Counted from the first letter of the stretch, positions 52,065-62,795 are shown. The stretch: 64,000 bases of DNA from an uncultured Desulfovibrionaceae bacterium (GCA_949299515.1 CASGAP010000001.1:62001-126000), one strand, 5' to 3'. Numbers and translations are program-made. The notes: generated by a model from the sequence alone, not told the origin.

Positions 52065-55000
52065 ATGAATAACAATATTTGCAAATGGGGTGTCGAACAC
52101 CAAAAAAGTCTGTTGGAGAAAGGAAAAAACTTAAGCCGTCGTTTGGTCAAAAAATTTCTGCTCTCGCTTTCGCTGCTTGGAATGCTCTTTGTCGGCGGCA
52201 ATGCCTATGCTGTACCGTCTTTTCCTGTTACCCAGCTGCCTGTTGCAAGTAATTATGACAAGGTTTATAATACGGATGAATTGTGGCCAAAAATAACTGA
52301 CAATGTTATTGATGGTTATTATTTTTCAGGTGATGGGTTAGATTGGGATGAAAAGAGGTATTTTTACTTTGTAAGACCGGAAAATTCTGAAAATGCAGAT
52401 TTAACAATATCCAATTCTTGTTTTGCGCATAATGATGTAGCGCTATTATATCTAGATTAAATCTTTATTTTTCAGGAGCTACTCTGACCGAAGAAATTAC
52501 ATTTTCAGACAGTAGCGTGACTGCTCCGATATATATTGATGGCGCTATCATAAATAATAATGCTGTTGACAGCGTTACTGATATTTCAGAGCTTACCTTT
52601 TATAACTCAACTTGGAAGCCTAGAACAGGGGAAGAATTAAACAATGTTGACTCAATAGAATTTCTATACGGTAATTTGTATTCTGATAATTTGTTAGGGT
52701 ATACTGGAAATCTGGTGTTGCTCCGACCATACTTATTTCATAATGAGGGAGTTAGTAAATTTGAAACGTATATTCTTCCCCAAAATACAGAACTGGTGGG
52801 GTGTTATTTAGATTATTCCTTGGATGACAAAGCCTATGATATGGCTATGCATGATGATATTCTTTTTTTTCAAAAAGGCTCTGAGGTACCTTTGATAAAA
52901 ATTGAAGAAGGCGGAAACGGAAAATTTGGTTATCAATATTTTGTCATAGGGGGACAGCCTTTTTTATTTAATCAATCCTATGATTTTACAGGCAGAACAT
53001 ATGAAACTCCTGATAAGGTTGCCACTATTTATTATGATGTAACCCTTGATCCTTTTGAGAATAGTAATGAGCTGGCACTTTATTTCAAACTGCACAGCAT
53101 AAATATCAAAGATGAAAAATATTTTTCATTAATCGGCAATATCGGAAGCGAGAGCGAGTATATCGACCTTGAAGGCGGCTTTACCGGTGACGGCGGCTTG
53201 AATTTGGTTGCGGAAACAGATGAAAACGGTATTGTAGATACGGAAATTTATTTGGGCGGCGACGCCAACACCTATACAGGGGCTACCATTGTTAACTCCG
53301 GTGTGACCCTGCACCTTGAAAGCGCAGACACTATTTCTGATTCCACGGAACTGAAGTTGTACGGCAACGCAAGTTTTGTCGTAGACGACAGTACGGGTAC
53401 GGGAAACGAATTTACCAATTTTAATAAAGTTACTTTGGTGGGTACTTCCAGCACGGGCGCGGACGGCGCAACGCAAACGCAGATTAGCGGCGGCGGCAGT
53501 GCAATCAAGCTTGACGGGACAGGCAAACAGTTCAGCTTCTTCCAGGAAGATTCCCTGCACCCCGACGAGCCGCAGCCTATGGCAGCCAATTTTGCACTTG
53601 CAAATTCCCCGGTACCCTATTCCAGCTTGCTGACTCACCATACCGTTAATGTAAAATCAGGAAGTGTTGATATTTTAAACGGCGCGTCTTTGCTGGTAAA
53701 CTATTTGGGCAAAACCATAGGCGGAAATCTTGATCCTTCCGCTCAGGACAATGTGACTGATCTGGCTATTTTGGCTTTGGGCGAAAAGGCTAATGTGCTG
53801 ATTGACGGGTACGGCGCAGGCGACAACACTTCCGCCCACCTGTACATGGGCAACGGCATTATCCGTCTGGACAACGGCAGCAGCCTGACCCTTGCAGGCG
53901 GTGCTGCCATACATTTCAGCGCCCACCGCGACGGTATGTTTGAATATCCGTATAATGATGACGGAAGTGAAATTGCTGACCTTGCCGATAACCATAAGTA
54001 CGCTTCCATTGAGCTCAACGGCGGCACGCTCAACTTGGAGCTTGACGCACAAAGCCACCTTTATTCCGACCATATTTTGTCTGCCGACCATAAGCATTTT
54101 CTTATCGGTGCGGCATATGTGGACAGTGACGGCAACCCCATAACCAGTCCCGTAAGTGTTGCGGACAATGTTACGTTCTGCCTGACATCGGATGCTATCA
54201 ACCGTATTGCCGGGCTTATTGACGATACCATTACCCAAGATTGGGAAGAACAGTATCATCTTCCCCTTGAACAGGTACAGCAGCTGCAAACTATTTATGA
54301 TGAGCAAAACGGAAAGTATAAGGTACTGATGGACATGGTTAAAGATACCGCAAACCCCAGTGCGGTAGCTGCATTACAGCAGGCATACCAGGACGCTGTA
54401 CCCGGAGCAACAGCCGAAGATTTTAATAACCTGCTTTCTACCCTGGTAACGCTGGGTATGAACAACGATGTGCACGGCTTCATGTTCCAGAAATACGGCG
54501 TGCAGTTTACCGACAAAGGCGCGTATATGTACGTGCTTGAAACCTTAAGCGTTGAAGACTTTATCAATCAGACCGGCATTCAGGTTTCCATTAAAAACGA
54601 AGTAAACGAAGTGCTTGATATTCTGCAGGGCGGAAAACAGCAGGATTACGTCAATTCCGGTGCCTTTGTTATTATCAACAACGTGTTGGATACGGTAACG
54701 GGCGAGCAGACCTACGATGCAACCGTTGCCGCTGCCCGTACCGTGGACAGCGCGGCACAGCTTTCCACTGTGGTAGGCACCCAGACCCTTGCCTGGGATA
54801 TGCTCCAAACCAGAAGCGACAGCACGCAGCGCCATTTGGACAGCATAAAAACCTGCCGTCCAACAAACTGCACCTTTGGGCCGATTTTCTGTATATGCAC
54901 AACAGCAGTCACAGTATGTGGACTGACGTAAACGGCGAACGCGAAGTTCAGGCTGATCTCGGCGGCTTTATTGCCGGCGGCGATTACCGTTATAACGAAA

Positions 55001-55731
55001 ATGCCGTTGCGGGTGCTTCATTCTCCTTTATGGCAGGTACGGCAGAAACCACACTCGGAAAAACCTATGCCCTTGATATCAGCAATGATGTATACAGCCT
55101 TGCCGGCTCCGTGTATGCCCAGTATGATTTTGCGCCCGGCTGGCGCGTCCGCGGCGATGTGGCGTACCAATATACGAACAACGACGCGTAAATGTCCTTC
55201 CCCGCTCCGTACAATATCAGCGACAAGCTTACCGCCGATGTGGGCACCAATGCCGTGCAGGCTCTTGTAGCTGTGGAAAAAGACGTGAACCTTTCCGATA
55301 CCGTTGTGCTTACCCCGTATCTCGGTGTAAAATATACCTATCTGCGCACTGACGGCTATACGTCCAAACTCGGCGCAAAAGACGCGTTTACGACCGACGC
55401 GGCAGATCAGCACATAGTCAGCGTGCCTGTGGGCGTTAAAGTTTCCAAAGAAATCGAGCTGAAAAACGGCAAAAAAGTCACGCCAAGGGCAGGCGTGTAT
55501 GTTCAGCCCAATTTCGGCGATACGGAAGTGGAAAACCATGTACAGGGTGCCGGCCTTACAAGCAGTGATACCATTCACCCTGAAGTTATCGGCACGTTCA
55601 GCTTCGGCGGCCATGTCGGCGCGGAAATGGAACTGAACGACAAATTCAGCCTGGCTCTTGACTATAACTACAACGGTTCCGATAAATTAAACAACCATAA
55701 CGTAACCGCTTCCATTGTGTTCAAATTCTAG
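52065..55731 (+). pseudogene. Autotransporter (type V) adhesin gene broken by two -1 frameshifts and a nonsense codon
   Basis: An extended signal peptide (basic N region, then KFLLSLSLLGMLFVGGNAYA) begins the passenger. The first frame ends at TAA 52458. The protein continues in the -1 frame (52461-54931) with beta-helix repeats such as GGDANTYTGATIVNSG. At an A5 run near 54847 the frame shifts by -1 again into the beta-barrel (LHLWADFLYMHNSS onward). TAA at 55189 interrupts the barrel, which then runs to 55731 and ends in SIVFKF with the terminal Phe. Intact length would be about 1,220 aa. Confidence 0.8.
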
Positions 55732-55817
55732 CTTATCCCGCAAATTCGCTGTCCCGCAAGGGCGGCGGTTTTGCTTTTTTGAAAACCATAATTTTGTAAA
55801 ACATATAAGGAACTATA

Positions 55818-56717
55818 ATGGCTCTATCATCAGCAGAACGCGTCAGGCAGATTGTGGACTGCATTACCGCAGAAAGCATTGCCCCCCTCGTCAGACAGTA
55901 CGACTTGGCAGATAACGCCAAAATGCTGTTTAAAGATCAGGTTTGCCGCGATATTTTTGAACGGGAACTGACAAACATCATGCTTGTTTCAATAATCGGG
56001 GCAGAAAAAGCCTTAATGCTTGCCCCTAATTTTATGAAAGAAGTTTGGGATACCGCCCTGAAAACCTATGAGAAACAGCGGAAAAACAAGCTTATTCCCA
56101 AGCTGAAACTCCTTTTCCCGGAAAATTCCCCCCAGGCCCAGGCGCTGAATGTTTCGTATTTTGCCCTGCAGCAGTACAGCTTTAAAACCATAACCGTTAA
56201 CGAAGACGATATAGTTTTGGATTTCGGGGCAGGTATGGGGCATTTTGCGTTTTGGGCCGACAGCAAAAAAGCAAAACGGATTTATTCCTTTGAGGCAAAT
56301 CCGTCGGTATATGCCGTGCTTGAGGAAAATGTCAAAGCCTTTGACAAAACAAACATTATTGCCCTCAACACTTTTCTTGCGCATGACAGCGGCAAAGCGG
56401 AATACGCGGTGAACAAAACGGGGGAAAAGGTTTCCGTTCCCGTAATTGCTCCGGACAAGTGGGCAAAAGAGCTTGCTGTCGTGCCGAATTATTTAAAAGT
56501 GTCGTCGGACAACGGCAATACCATGCTTGCCCTGGCAGGGGCGCAGGAGCTGATCAAAGAGCACCGCCCCCAAATTGCCGTGGTTATCAACCGGAAATTA
56601 AGCGATATGTGGGAAGTGCCGCTGTTCATAAAAAAATTGGTGCCGGCATATTCGCTGTTCTGCAGAAAAAACGCCCCGATAGGCGATTTTGTTCTGTATG
56701 CTTCGGTGTCAAAATAA
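55818..56717 (+). CDS. FkbM-family SAM-dependent methyltransferase (299 aa)
   Basis: An N-terminal helical region (1-120) is followed by a Rossmann methyltransferase domain with DIVLDFGAGMGHFAFWA (SAM-binding GxGxG-like) and YSFEANPSVYAVLEENV, then NYLKVSSDNGNTML in place of the usual xDxxG. FkbM enzymes methylate sugar or polyketide hydroxyls. AAGGA precedes the ATG. It lies right after the broken autotransporter and may act on surface glycans; this is inference. Confidence 0.78.
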   Translation: MALSSAERVRQIVDCITAESIAPLVRQYDLADNAKMLFKDQVCRDIFERELTNIMLVSIIGAEKALMLAPNFMKEVWDTALKTYEKQRKNKLIPKLKLLFPENSPQAQALNVSYFALQQYSFKTITVNEDDIVLDFGAGMGHFAFWADSKKAKRIYSFEANPSVYAVLEENVKAFDKTNIIALNTFLAHDSGKAEYAVNKTGEKVSVPVIAPDKWAKELAVVPNYLKVSSDNGNTMLALAGAQELIKEHRPQIAVVINRKLSDMWEVPLFIKKLVPAYSLFCRKNAPIGDFVLYASVSK

Positions 56718-56822
56718 TTTGATGTATCTGAATATTTTTCCTCACACCAAACGGCATAATTCCCCGGATAATCATGCTTTTCTGACGCAAATGCCGTTTA
56801 TACCCAAAAAGGATAAAACAGT

Positions 56823-57101
56823 ATGCGAAAATCCGAATTAATACAAAAAATTGCCGAAAATACCAACGCTTCCCCAAAAGAAGTAAAGGAAATTTTGCGC
56901 GGCTTGGCGGAAATTATCACGCAGGAAACGGTAAAAGGCGGGGAAGTGCCGCTGCCCGATGTGGGCAAATTCAAAGTCCGCAGAATGTCCGCCCGTATGG
57001 GCAGAAACCCCAAAAGCGGAGACCCCCTGCAGATACCCGCCAAACGGAAGCTGCACTTTGTCTGCAGCAAAGAACTCAAAGAAAAAATTGCAAATAATTA
57101 G
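56823..57101 (+). CDS. HU/IHF-family DNA-binding protein (92 aa)
   Basis: Histone-like protein with the N-terminal dimer helices (MRKSELIQKIAENTNASPKEVKEIL), the GEVPLPDVGKFKV strand and the DNA-binding arm RMGRNPKSGDPLQIPAK. Its N-P turn (RNPKSG) is the DNA-kinking point. Length typical. Other HU copies may exist elsewhere in the genome. Confidence 0.93.
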   Translation: MRKSELIQKIAENTNASPKEVKEILRGLAEIITQETVKGGEVPLPDVGKFKVRRMSARMGRNPKSGDPLQIPAKRKLHFVCSKELKEKIANN

Positions 57102-57122
57102 CTGTACGGATATGCCTTGCCG

Positions 57123-57156
57123 ACGGCAGGCGGCCTTTGTGCCCCTGCCGTTTTCA
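57123..57156 (+). terminator. Terminator of the HU gene
   Basis: ACGGCAGG and CCTGCCGT pair around a 13-base loop, followed by TTTCATTTT. Confidence 0.7.
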
Positions 57157-57206
57157 TTTTGAACTGCATTTTTTGCGTATCAGAAACATTAACGGTTTTC
57201 TGCGCG

Positions 57207-59129
57207 TTATGCCGTTATTGCTTCCGTAAATTCCGCAAAACGCTTTGCCAGGCTTTCCCAGTCAAGGCCTGCGGCTTTGCGCAGGTCTTCCGCGGGGCCG
57301 TGTTCCACAAATTTGGCTTCGGGCAGGCCTATGCGCAGTATTTTTACCTTTGCCAGCAGGTCTTCGTCGGACAAAAATTCCAGACAGGCTGAGGAAAAGC
57401 CGCCGGCACGGCAGTTTTCTTCCACAAAAATAAGGCCTTTGTATGTCTGCGCCAATTCTTTAAGCTGTTCTTTGGGTACCGGGCTCACCCAGCGGGCGTC
57501 AAAAAGGCTGATGTTTTCCTGCCGTAAAACGCTTATGGCGTCTTTGCAGGGGTGTACCCTGTGTCCTGCCGCAATGACGCACACGTCTTTCTGCGGTGCG
57601 CTGATCAGCATTTCGCCGCGGCCGACTTCCAAAAGGCGGAAGTCTTCCTGGGGGGCTATTTTGGCATGGGTGGGCATGGCCGGATAGCGTATTGCCACGG
57701 GCGCATTCATCTGCAGGGCTGTGTACAGGCAGTTTGGCAGATCTTCTTCGTCGCGCGGGGCCATAACGTGCATATTGGGTATGGAGCGCAGATAGGTAAG
57801 GTCAAAGGCTCCGTGGTGGCTGGGGCCGTCTTCGCCTACTATGCCCGCTCTGTCCAGGCAAAAGACTACAGGCAGCTTCTGCAGGCAGATGTCGTGGATA
57901 AGCTGGTCGTAGGCACGCTGCAGAAAGGTGGAATAAATGGCGACTACAGGCTTGAAGCCGCGTGTGGCCATGCCGCCCGCAAAGGTTACCGCGTGTTCTT
58001 CGCAGATGCCCGCGTCGATGAAGCGGTCGGGGAAGCGGGAGCGGAATTCCCCAAGTCCCGCGCCGTCGGGCATGGCGGCGCAGATTGCCACGATTTTTTT
58101 GTCTTCGCCTGCCAGTCTGCACAGGCTAGCGCCGAAAATTTTGGTAAAGCCCGGTCCTTGTTCCGCGTTGATTTTCGGGGAGGGCACAAGACCTGTTTCC
58201 GGCTCGAAGCCCGGAACGCGGTGGAAGCGGGACGGATTGTTTTCCGCAGGCGGGTAGCCGAGGCCTTTTATGGTGCGGATATGCAGCAAGATGGGTTTTT
58301 CCGCCGCTTTGGCGATTTGCAGGTGGCGGATGAGCACTTCCAGGTTATGGCCTTCGATGGGGCCTATGTAGTTGAAGCCGAGTCCTTCGAAAATCATGCC
58401 CGGCGTGAAAAAGGTCTTGAAGCTTTTTTCGCCGCGGTCGGCAATGTCGTAGAGGGCGTCGCCGATTTTGGGAATGCGCTTGAGGAATTGGCCTGTGGCT
58501 TCTTTAAAATTGAGAAAGCCTTTGTGCGCAAGGTTGCGGCTTAAAAACTGGGACAGGGCGCCGACGTTTTTGGATATGGACATTTCGTTGTCGTTGAGGA
58601 TAACGATCATGCGTTTTTTGAGCCCGCCTGCTTGATTGAGGGCTTCATAGGCCATGCCGCCCGTGAGGGCGCCGTCGCCGATGACGGCTACCACGTCTTC
58701 GCTTGTGCCGTTCAGGTCGCGGGCCATGGCCATGCCCAGCGCCGCGGAAATGCTGGTGGAAGCGTGGCCGACGCCGAAATGGTCAAATTCCGGGCTTTCG
58801 CTGATTTTCGGAAAGCCTGCCAGGCCGTTCATCTGACGCAGGGTTTTGAAATCTTTAGCGCGTTTGGTGAGCAGTTTCCATGCATAGCATTGGTGGCCGA
58901 CGTCCCAGATGATATGGTCGCGGGAGGGATTGAACACGGAAAGCAGGGCAAGGGTCAGTTCCACCACCCCCAGGGAGGGGGCAAGGTGTCCGCCGTTTTT
59001 TGCCACTACCTGAATAATTGTTTTGCGTATGTCGCGGGCGAGTCTGCCTTTTTCTTCAAGGCTCATGCGCTGAATGCTGTAAGGCAGGTTTTCGTCCAGC
59101 AGGCTTTCGGGTATATTGAAGTCGTTCAT
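57207..59129 (-). CDS. dxs: 1-deoxy-D-xylulose-5-phosphate synthase (640 aa)
   Basis: Thiamine-diphosphate enzyme that starts the non-mevalonate isoprenoid pathway. It has the ThDP motif GDGALTGGMAYEALNQAG...NDNEMSIS, HVRT-like segment ILLHIRTIKG, and a transketolase C-terminal part with YSTFLQRAYDQLIHD and GPSHHGAFDL. Its ATG overlaps the TGA of ispA (ATGA). Last gene of the M23-xseB-ispA-dxs run. Confidence 0.97.
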   Translation of the reverse strand: MNDFNIPESLLDENLPYSIQRMSLEEKGRLARDIRKTIIQVVAKNGGHLAPSLGVVELTLALLSVFNPSRDHIIWDVGHQCYAWKLLTKRAKDFKTLRQMNGLAGFPKISESPEFDHFGVGHASTSISAALGMAMARDLNGTSEDVVAVIGDGALTGGMAYEALNQAGGLKKRMIVILNDNEMSISKNVGALSQFLSRNLAHKGFLNFKEATGQFLKRIPKIGDALYDIADRGEKSFKTFFTPGMIFEGLGFNYIGPIEGHNLEVLIRHLQIAKAAEKPILLHIRTIKGLGYPPAENNPSRFHRVPGFEPETGLVPSPKINAEQGPGFTKIFGASLCRLAGEDKKIVAICAAMPDGAGLGEFRSRFPDRFIDAGICEEHAVTFAGGMATRGFKPVVAIYSTFLQRAYDQLIHDICLQKLPVVFCLDRAGIVGEDGPSHHGAFDLTYLRSIPNMHVMAPRDEEDLPNCLYTALQMNAPVAIRYPAMPTHAKIAPQEDFRLLEVGRGEMLISAPQKDVCVIAAGHRVHPCKDAISVLRQENISLFDARWVSPVPKEQLKELAQTYKGLIFVEENCRAGGFSSACLEFLSDEDLLAKVKILRIGLPEAKFVEHGPAEDLRKAAGLDWESLAKRFAEFTEAITA

Positions 59130-60160
59130 CAGTAAACTCTGTATGCCATGTCATGGGCGGTTTTCTGCAGGAAATACCGTTCTTCCTTATTGAGGAAATG
59201 TTCTTTTTCCGCAAGGGCCTGCATATTCTGCACGGCCTGTTCGCAGTATTCGACGGCTTTTTTCCTGCTTTCGTCAATGCCTATGAGGGAGGGCCATGTG
59301 GATTTTTGGTTGGCTTCGTCGCTGCCGGTATTTTTTCCGAGCAGCTTGGAATCGCCGGTTATGTCAAGCACATCGTCGATGATTTGGAATGCGATGCCGA
59401 TATTGGTTCCGTACTGTTTTATGTATTCCTTGGTATTGGAGCTTGCGCCCATGAGGGCAGCGCCCGCAAGGCAGGAGCATTGGATAAGCGCGCCGGTTTT
59501 TTTGGCGTTCAGCACGCACAGTTCTTCAAGGTTTAGGGTGCGCCGTTCCGCTTCCATATCCAGCATTTGCCCTCCTACCATGCCTTGGGAGCCGACGGCT
59601 TTGGCAATAATCTGCAGGCTTGGCAGAACGTTCTGCGCAGGCAGGCTGCAGTCTGCCATGAAATAAAACGCGTCGGTCAGCAGGCCGTCGCCTGCCAAAA
59701 TGGCTGTGGCTTCGTCAAAGGCTTTGTGACAGGTGGGCTTGCCGCGGCGCAGGTCGTCGTTGTCCATGGCGGGCAGATCGTCGTGGATAAGGGAATAGGT
59801 GTGTATCATTTCCAGTGCCGCCGCAAAGGGTATGGCGTACAGCCAGGCGTTTTCCTCTTTGCAGGAAGCGGCGCAGAGCTTTGCCGCGGAAAGGCACAGA
59901 ATGGGACGCAGGCGCTTGCCGCCTGCCAGCAGGCTGTAGCGCATGGCTTCGGAAAGGCGGCTTGGAATTTCTTCGTCCAGAAGCATGGTTTCCAAAACTT
60001 TTTCCACGGCCTGCAGGCGCTTTTTCATAATTGCCTTGTGCAGGCTGTTCAGTTCTTCGAGCCTGTCTTTTTTTTGCTGCAGGTACACTTCGTCAAAAAG
60101 CGCCGTGTATTCCTGCGGTATTGCGAAATTTTCCAAAAAAAGCGTGTGTATCGTTTGCAT
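59129..60160 (-). CDS. ispA: Short-chain polyprenyl (farnesyl) diphosphate synthase (343 aa)
   Basis: Condenses IPP with DMAPP/GPP. The first Asp-rich motif is HDDLPAMDNDDLRRG and the second is IIDDVLDITGD. LLAGGKRLRP binds IPP. The start at 60160 gives an N-terminal extension of about 45 residues compared with E. coli IspA (299 aa). More upstream in-frame sequence (to 60316) overlaps xseB and is rejected. It lies between xseB and dxs, the common arrangement. Confidence 0.94.
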   Translation of the reverse strand: MQTIHTLFLENFAIPQEYTALFDEVYLQQKKDRLEELNSLHKAIMKKRLQAVEKVLETMLLDEEIPSRLSEAMRYSLLAGGKRLRPILCLSAAKLCAASCKEENAWLYAIPFAAALEMIHTYSLIHDDLPAMDNDDLRRGKPTCHKAFDEATAILAGDGLLTDAFYFMADCSLPAQNVLPSLQIIAKAVGSQGMVGGQMLDMEAERRTLNLEELCVLNAKKTGALIQCSCLAGAALMGASSNTKEYIKQYGTNIGIAFQIIDDVLDITGDSKLLGKNTGSDEANQKSTWPSLIGIDESRKKAVEYCEQAVQNMQALAEKEHFLNKEERYFLQKTAHDMAYRVY

Positions 60161-60170
60161 AGCTGTTCCG

Positions 60171-60467
60171 TTAGAAAGAGATTTCGCCGCTGTCGGAATA
60201 TGCAGCAGGATTTCGGTTTGCTGCGGCATCGAAAGGTTCCGGCGTGTCGTTTTGCAGAATTTTGACTTCATGTTTGGCTTTTTCGATTTCCTCTTTGCAT
60301 TTTGTGCTGAGTTCAAGCCCTTCTTTGTAAAGCTTTACGCTGTCGGAAAGGGAAATTTCGCCCTGTTCCAACATTTCGACTATTTTCTGCAGTCTGTCCA
60401 TATTTTCTTCAAAAGACGGCAGGCCGGCAGTGTTTTGCTCTTTGCTTTTTGCTGTTTCTTTTGCCAT
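60171..60467 (-). CDS. xseB: Exodeoxyribonuclease VII small subunit (98 aa)
   Basis: Helical-hairpin protein with SFEENMDRLQKIVEMLEQGEISLSDSVKLYKEGLEL, the XseB signature. An acidic tail of ~30 residues extends it. Function: partner of XseA in single-strand DNA degradation. xseA is not in the window. Confidence 0.94.
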   Translation of the reverse strand: MAKETAKSKEQNTAGLPSFEENMDRLQKIVEMLEQGEISLSDSVKLYKEGLELSTKCKEEIEKAKHEVKILQNDTPEPFDAAANRNPAAYSDSGEISF

Positions 60468-60480
60468 AAACGCTTCCCGC

Positions 60481-61395
60481 TTATTTTTTAGGCTGCTGTT
60501 TCGGTGCCTTGGGTCTGGGTTCTTCCTTGGTGGGGCCGCCTATGTATTCCAAAGGGTCGGTTCTGAAAAACGGTACGGCATCAACGGCGACTCCCTGTAT
60601 GTACAGGCCAAGGTGCAGATGCGGTCCCGTAACTCTGCCCGTGGCGCCCACTTCGCCGATTTTCTGTCCCCGTTTTACGGCATCGCCCTGTTTTACGGCA
60701 AATTTGGATAAATGGCCGTACATGGAAACAACTCCCTGGCCGTGGTCAATCCATACGGCATTGCCGGAAAAATACTGTTCTTCCGCCAAAAGCACCGTTC
60801 CGTCGGCCATGGCAAGCACGGGCGTGCCCACGGCTCCGCGCATATCCGTTCCCAAATGCGGGGAGCGCGGCTGATTGTTGAAAACGCGCCGTGCCGCAAA
60901 AGAGCCGCTGATGGTGCCTTTTACCGGCCGGACAAAGGGCAGCGTCCACATGGGGGCAGGACTTACAGTATTGAGCGCTTTTATGGTTTTGCGGCGGTCG
61001 CTTTGGATTTTGTCCAGAACGTCTTTGGGCGGTTCCACGTATTTCGGGGCAACAGTGAGTTTGTGCGTTACCCATTTGACGTTCAGGGGGGTGACGGTTT
61101 TGCTCAGTTCTTTATCGGCGGTGCGCAGAATGAGGGATTGCCCGTTTTTGGCGTCAATGGGCATACCCAGCAGAATAGTTGCCGTATAGCCCGCTTTGCT
61201 TTTTTCTGCGGTGAACGGAATGTTTTTTTTCTGCCAGAGCACGGTGCCGGAAAAGGGTTCGCTGTCGCTGATTTCTGCGGTAAAACCCCGTCCCTGGCTG
61301 ACTTTTTCGGGAACGGAAAGCGTAAGGGCCCGGGCAGAGCCTATGCCTGCGGACAGGAATGCAAAAATAAAGAGCGCGGTAAAAAATTTTTTCAT
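60481..61395 (-). CDS. Secreted M23 (LytM) peptidoglycan endopeptidase (304 aa)
   Basis: Signal peptide to about residue 23, an N-terminal Ig-like region, then a LytM domain. The zinc ligands are visible: HLGTD (HxxxD) near 180, and HLHLGL (HxH) near 262. GDAVKRGQKIGEVGATGRVTGPHLH is typical. A Lys/Pro tail ends the protein. It likely cleaves cross-bridges in the periplasm; xseB starts 13 bases later. Confidence 0.92.
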   Translation of the reverse strand: MKKFFTALFIFAFLSAGIGSARALTLSVPEKVSQGRGFTAEISDSEPFSGTVLWQKKNIPFTAEKSKAGYTATILLGMPIDAKNGQSLILRTADKELSKTVTPLNVKWVTHKLTVAPKYVEPPKDVLDKIQSDRRKTIKALNTVSPAPMWTLPFVRPVKGTISGSFAARRVFNNQPRSPHLGTDMRGAVGTPVLAMADGTVLLAEEQYFSGNAVWIDHGQGVVSMYGHLSKFAVKQGDAVKRGQKIGEVGATGRVTGPHLHLGLYIQGVAVDAVPFFRTDPLEYIGGPTKEEPRPKAPKQQPKK

Positions 61396-61486
61396 GGGCT
61401 ATCCTTTATGAACAGCATGAGCATATACGGTTTCGGGCATTTTTGCAACGGAAATGCAGGGAAAAATCCCGTGCAAAACGGAGAAG

Positions 61487-62497
61487 TCAGCCGAGGATTT
61501 TATTTATGGCCGCAAGTATTTCTTCCGTTTGGATTTTTTCCAGACAGCTTTCGTTCTGCGGGCATTTTTTGCTGCCGTGCAGGGAGCAGGGACGGCAGGG
61601 TACGGCTTTTTGCAGGATACGGACATTTTCGCCCACGGGGAAAAAGCCCCATTCCTTGGTTGTGGGGCCGAACAGCGCCAGCAGCGGGGTATTTACGGCA
61701 TTGGCAAGGTGCATGGGCCCGGAATCGCCCGTGATAAGGAGGTCGCATTGGCTTAAAACGGCGCAGAGTCTGCGGAGCGTTGTTTTGTTGACAAGGCTTT
61801 TGCCGTACATATTTTCCGGCAGTTCGCCCTTGCCGATAAAGAGGATATAATATTTTTCGGAAAGTTCTGCGGAAAGTTTTTGCCAGCGCTGCAGGGGCAG
61901 GGTTTTTGCCGCGTGCGTGGCAAAGGGGTGTATGGCGATGATTTTTTTTTCGGAATCGGGAAACAGGGCGGCAAGCTGTTTTTTTGCGTCGCCGATTTCG
62001 TCTTCGTCCAGAAAGATCTGGGGCTTCAGCAGGGCGCGCGGTATGCTTTCGCCGCATAAAAGGGCGGCATAGCGCTGGCAGACGTTTTTTTCCAGCAGGC
62101 GTTCTTTGCCTATTCTGCCTTTTGTCCATAAAAAAAGACGGCGCAGCACGGGCATTTTGTTGTAGCGGTAAACGCTGGTTTTCCATTGGTGGGCAAGCAG
62201 GCGGGAACGGGTGGAGGCGTGCAGGTCAAGCAGGGGGAAGTCCGCGTATTTTTCCGCAAGTTTTCGGCAGGTTTTTGCGTATTCTTTTTTATCGAGATTT
62301 TCTTTGGAAAGAGCCTCAATGCCGGCAATGGCCGGGTGGTTCTCGAAAAGTTCCGCCCATTCGGCGCGGGTGATGACAATGAATTTTGTGTGATACAGGC
62401 TGTTCCAGTAAGAGAGGACTCCGGTAATAAGGGCCACGTCGCCCATGGCGCTCAGGCGGAAAATGACGGCGGTATTGGAAGAAAGGGAAATTTTCAT
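61487..62497 (-). CDS. Glycosyltransferase family 9 (heptosyltransferase-like, 336 aa)
   Basis: GT-B enzyme that adds heptose (or a related sugar) to the lipopolysaccharide core. It has RLSAMGDVALITGVL near the start, then IHPFATHAAKTLPLQRW and TGDSGPMHLANAVNTPLLALFGPTTKEWGFFP, the GT9 nucleotide-sugar motif. A Cys cluster (CRPCSLHGSKKCPQNESC) near the C terminus is common in this family. Start at 62497; in-frame ATGs at 62524 and 62560 are alternatives. Confidence 0.9.
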   Translation of the reverse strand: MKISLSSNTAVIFRLSAMGDVALITGVLSYWNSLYHTKFIVITRAEWAELFENHPAIAGIEALSKENLDKKEYAKTCRKLAEKYADFPLLDLHASTRSRLLAHQWKTSVYRYNKMPVLRRLFLWTKGRIGKERLLEKNVCQRYAALLCGESIPRALLKPQIFLDEDEIGDAKKQLAALFPDSEKKIIAIHPFATHAAKTLPLQRWQKLSAELSEKYYILFIGKGELPENMYGKSLVNKTTLRRLCAVLSQCDLLITGDSGPMHLANAVNTPLLALFGPTTKEWGFFPVGENVRILQKAVPCRPCSLHGSKKCPQNESCLEKIQTEEILAAINKILG

Positions 62498-62565
62498 AAA
62501 AAATGCTCGCTTATAAAAACTCATATAAGTATGCCTTATTTTGTTTTTATAAGCAAGCAAAGGGA

Positions 62566-62787
62566 TTAGGCATTTTTACTAAAATGCAGATGCATGATCA
62601 TAAGCTGTTTTTCTTCATGTTTCAACCTGTATCCGTGTTTTGCGGCGGTGCGGATGATATTTTCGCGGCTTGTTATGCTGTCGGTGAGAGCCGTGAACGT
62701 ATCGGCGCCGTTTTGCTGAATAAAATTAAGCACCTCTAAAGCCGGCTGCGGGCAGGAAAGACCGCAGGTGTCGATAATGTTTTCCAT
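62566..62787 (-). CDS. TusA/YedF-like sulfur- or selenium-carrier protein (73 aa)
   Basis: Small SirA/TusA-fold protein with the CPxP motif (C12 in CGLSCPQPALEVL) and a second Cys at C8. YedF of selenium-using bacteria has this domain plus a DsrE domain; here only the TusA part is present. AGGAG precedes the ATG. It overlaps the regulatory end of yedE and is cotranscribed. It probably carries persulfide or selenide for its membrane partner. Confidence 0.85.
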   Translation of the reverse strand: MENIIDTCGLSCPQPALEVLNFIQQNGADTFTALTDSITSRENIIRTAAKHGYRLKHEEKQLMIMHLHFSKNA

Positions 62788-62795
62788 ATGTTCTC

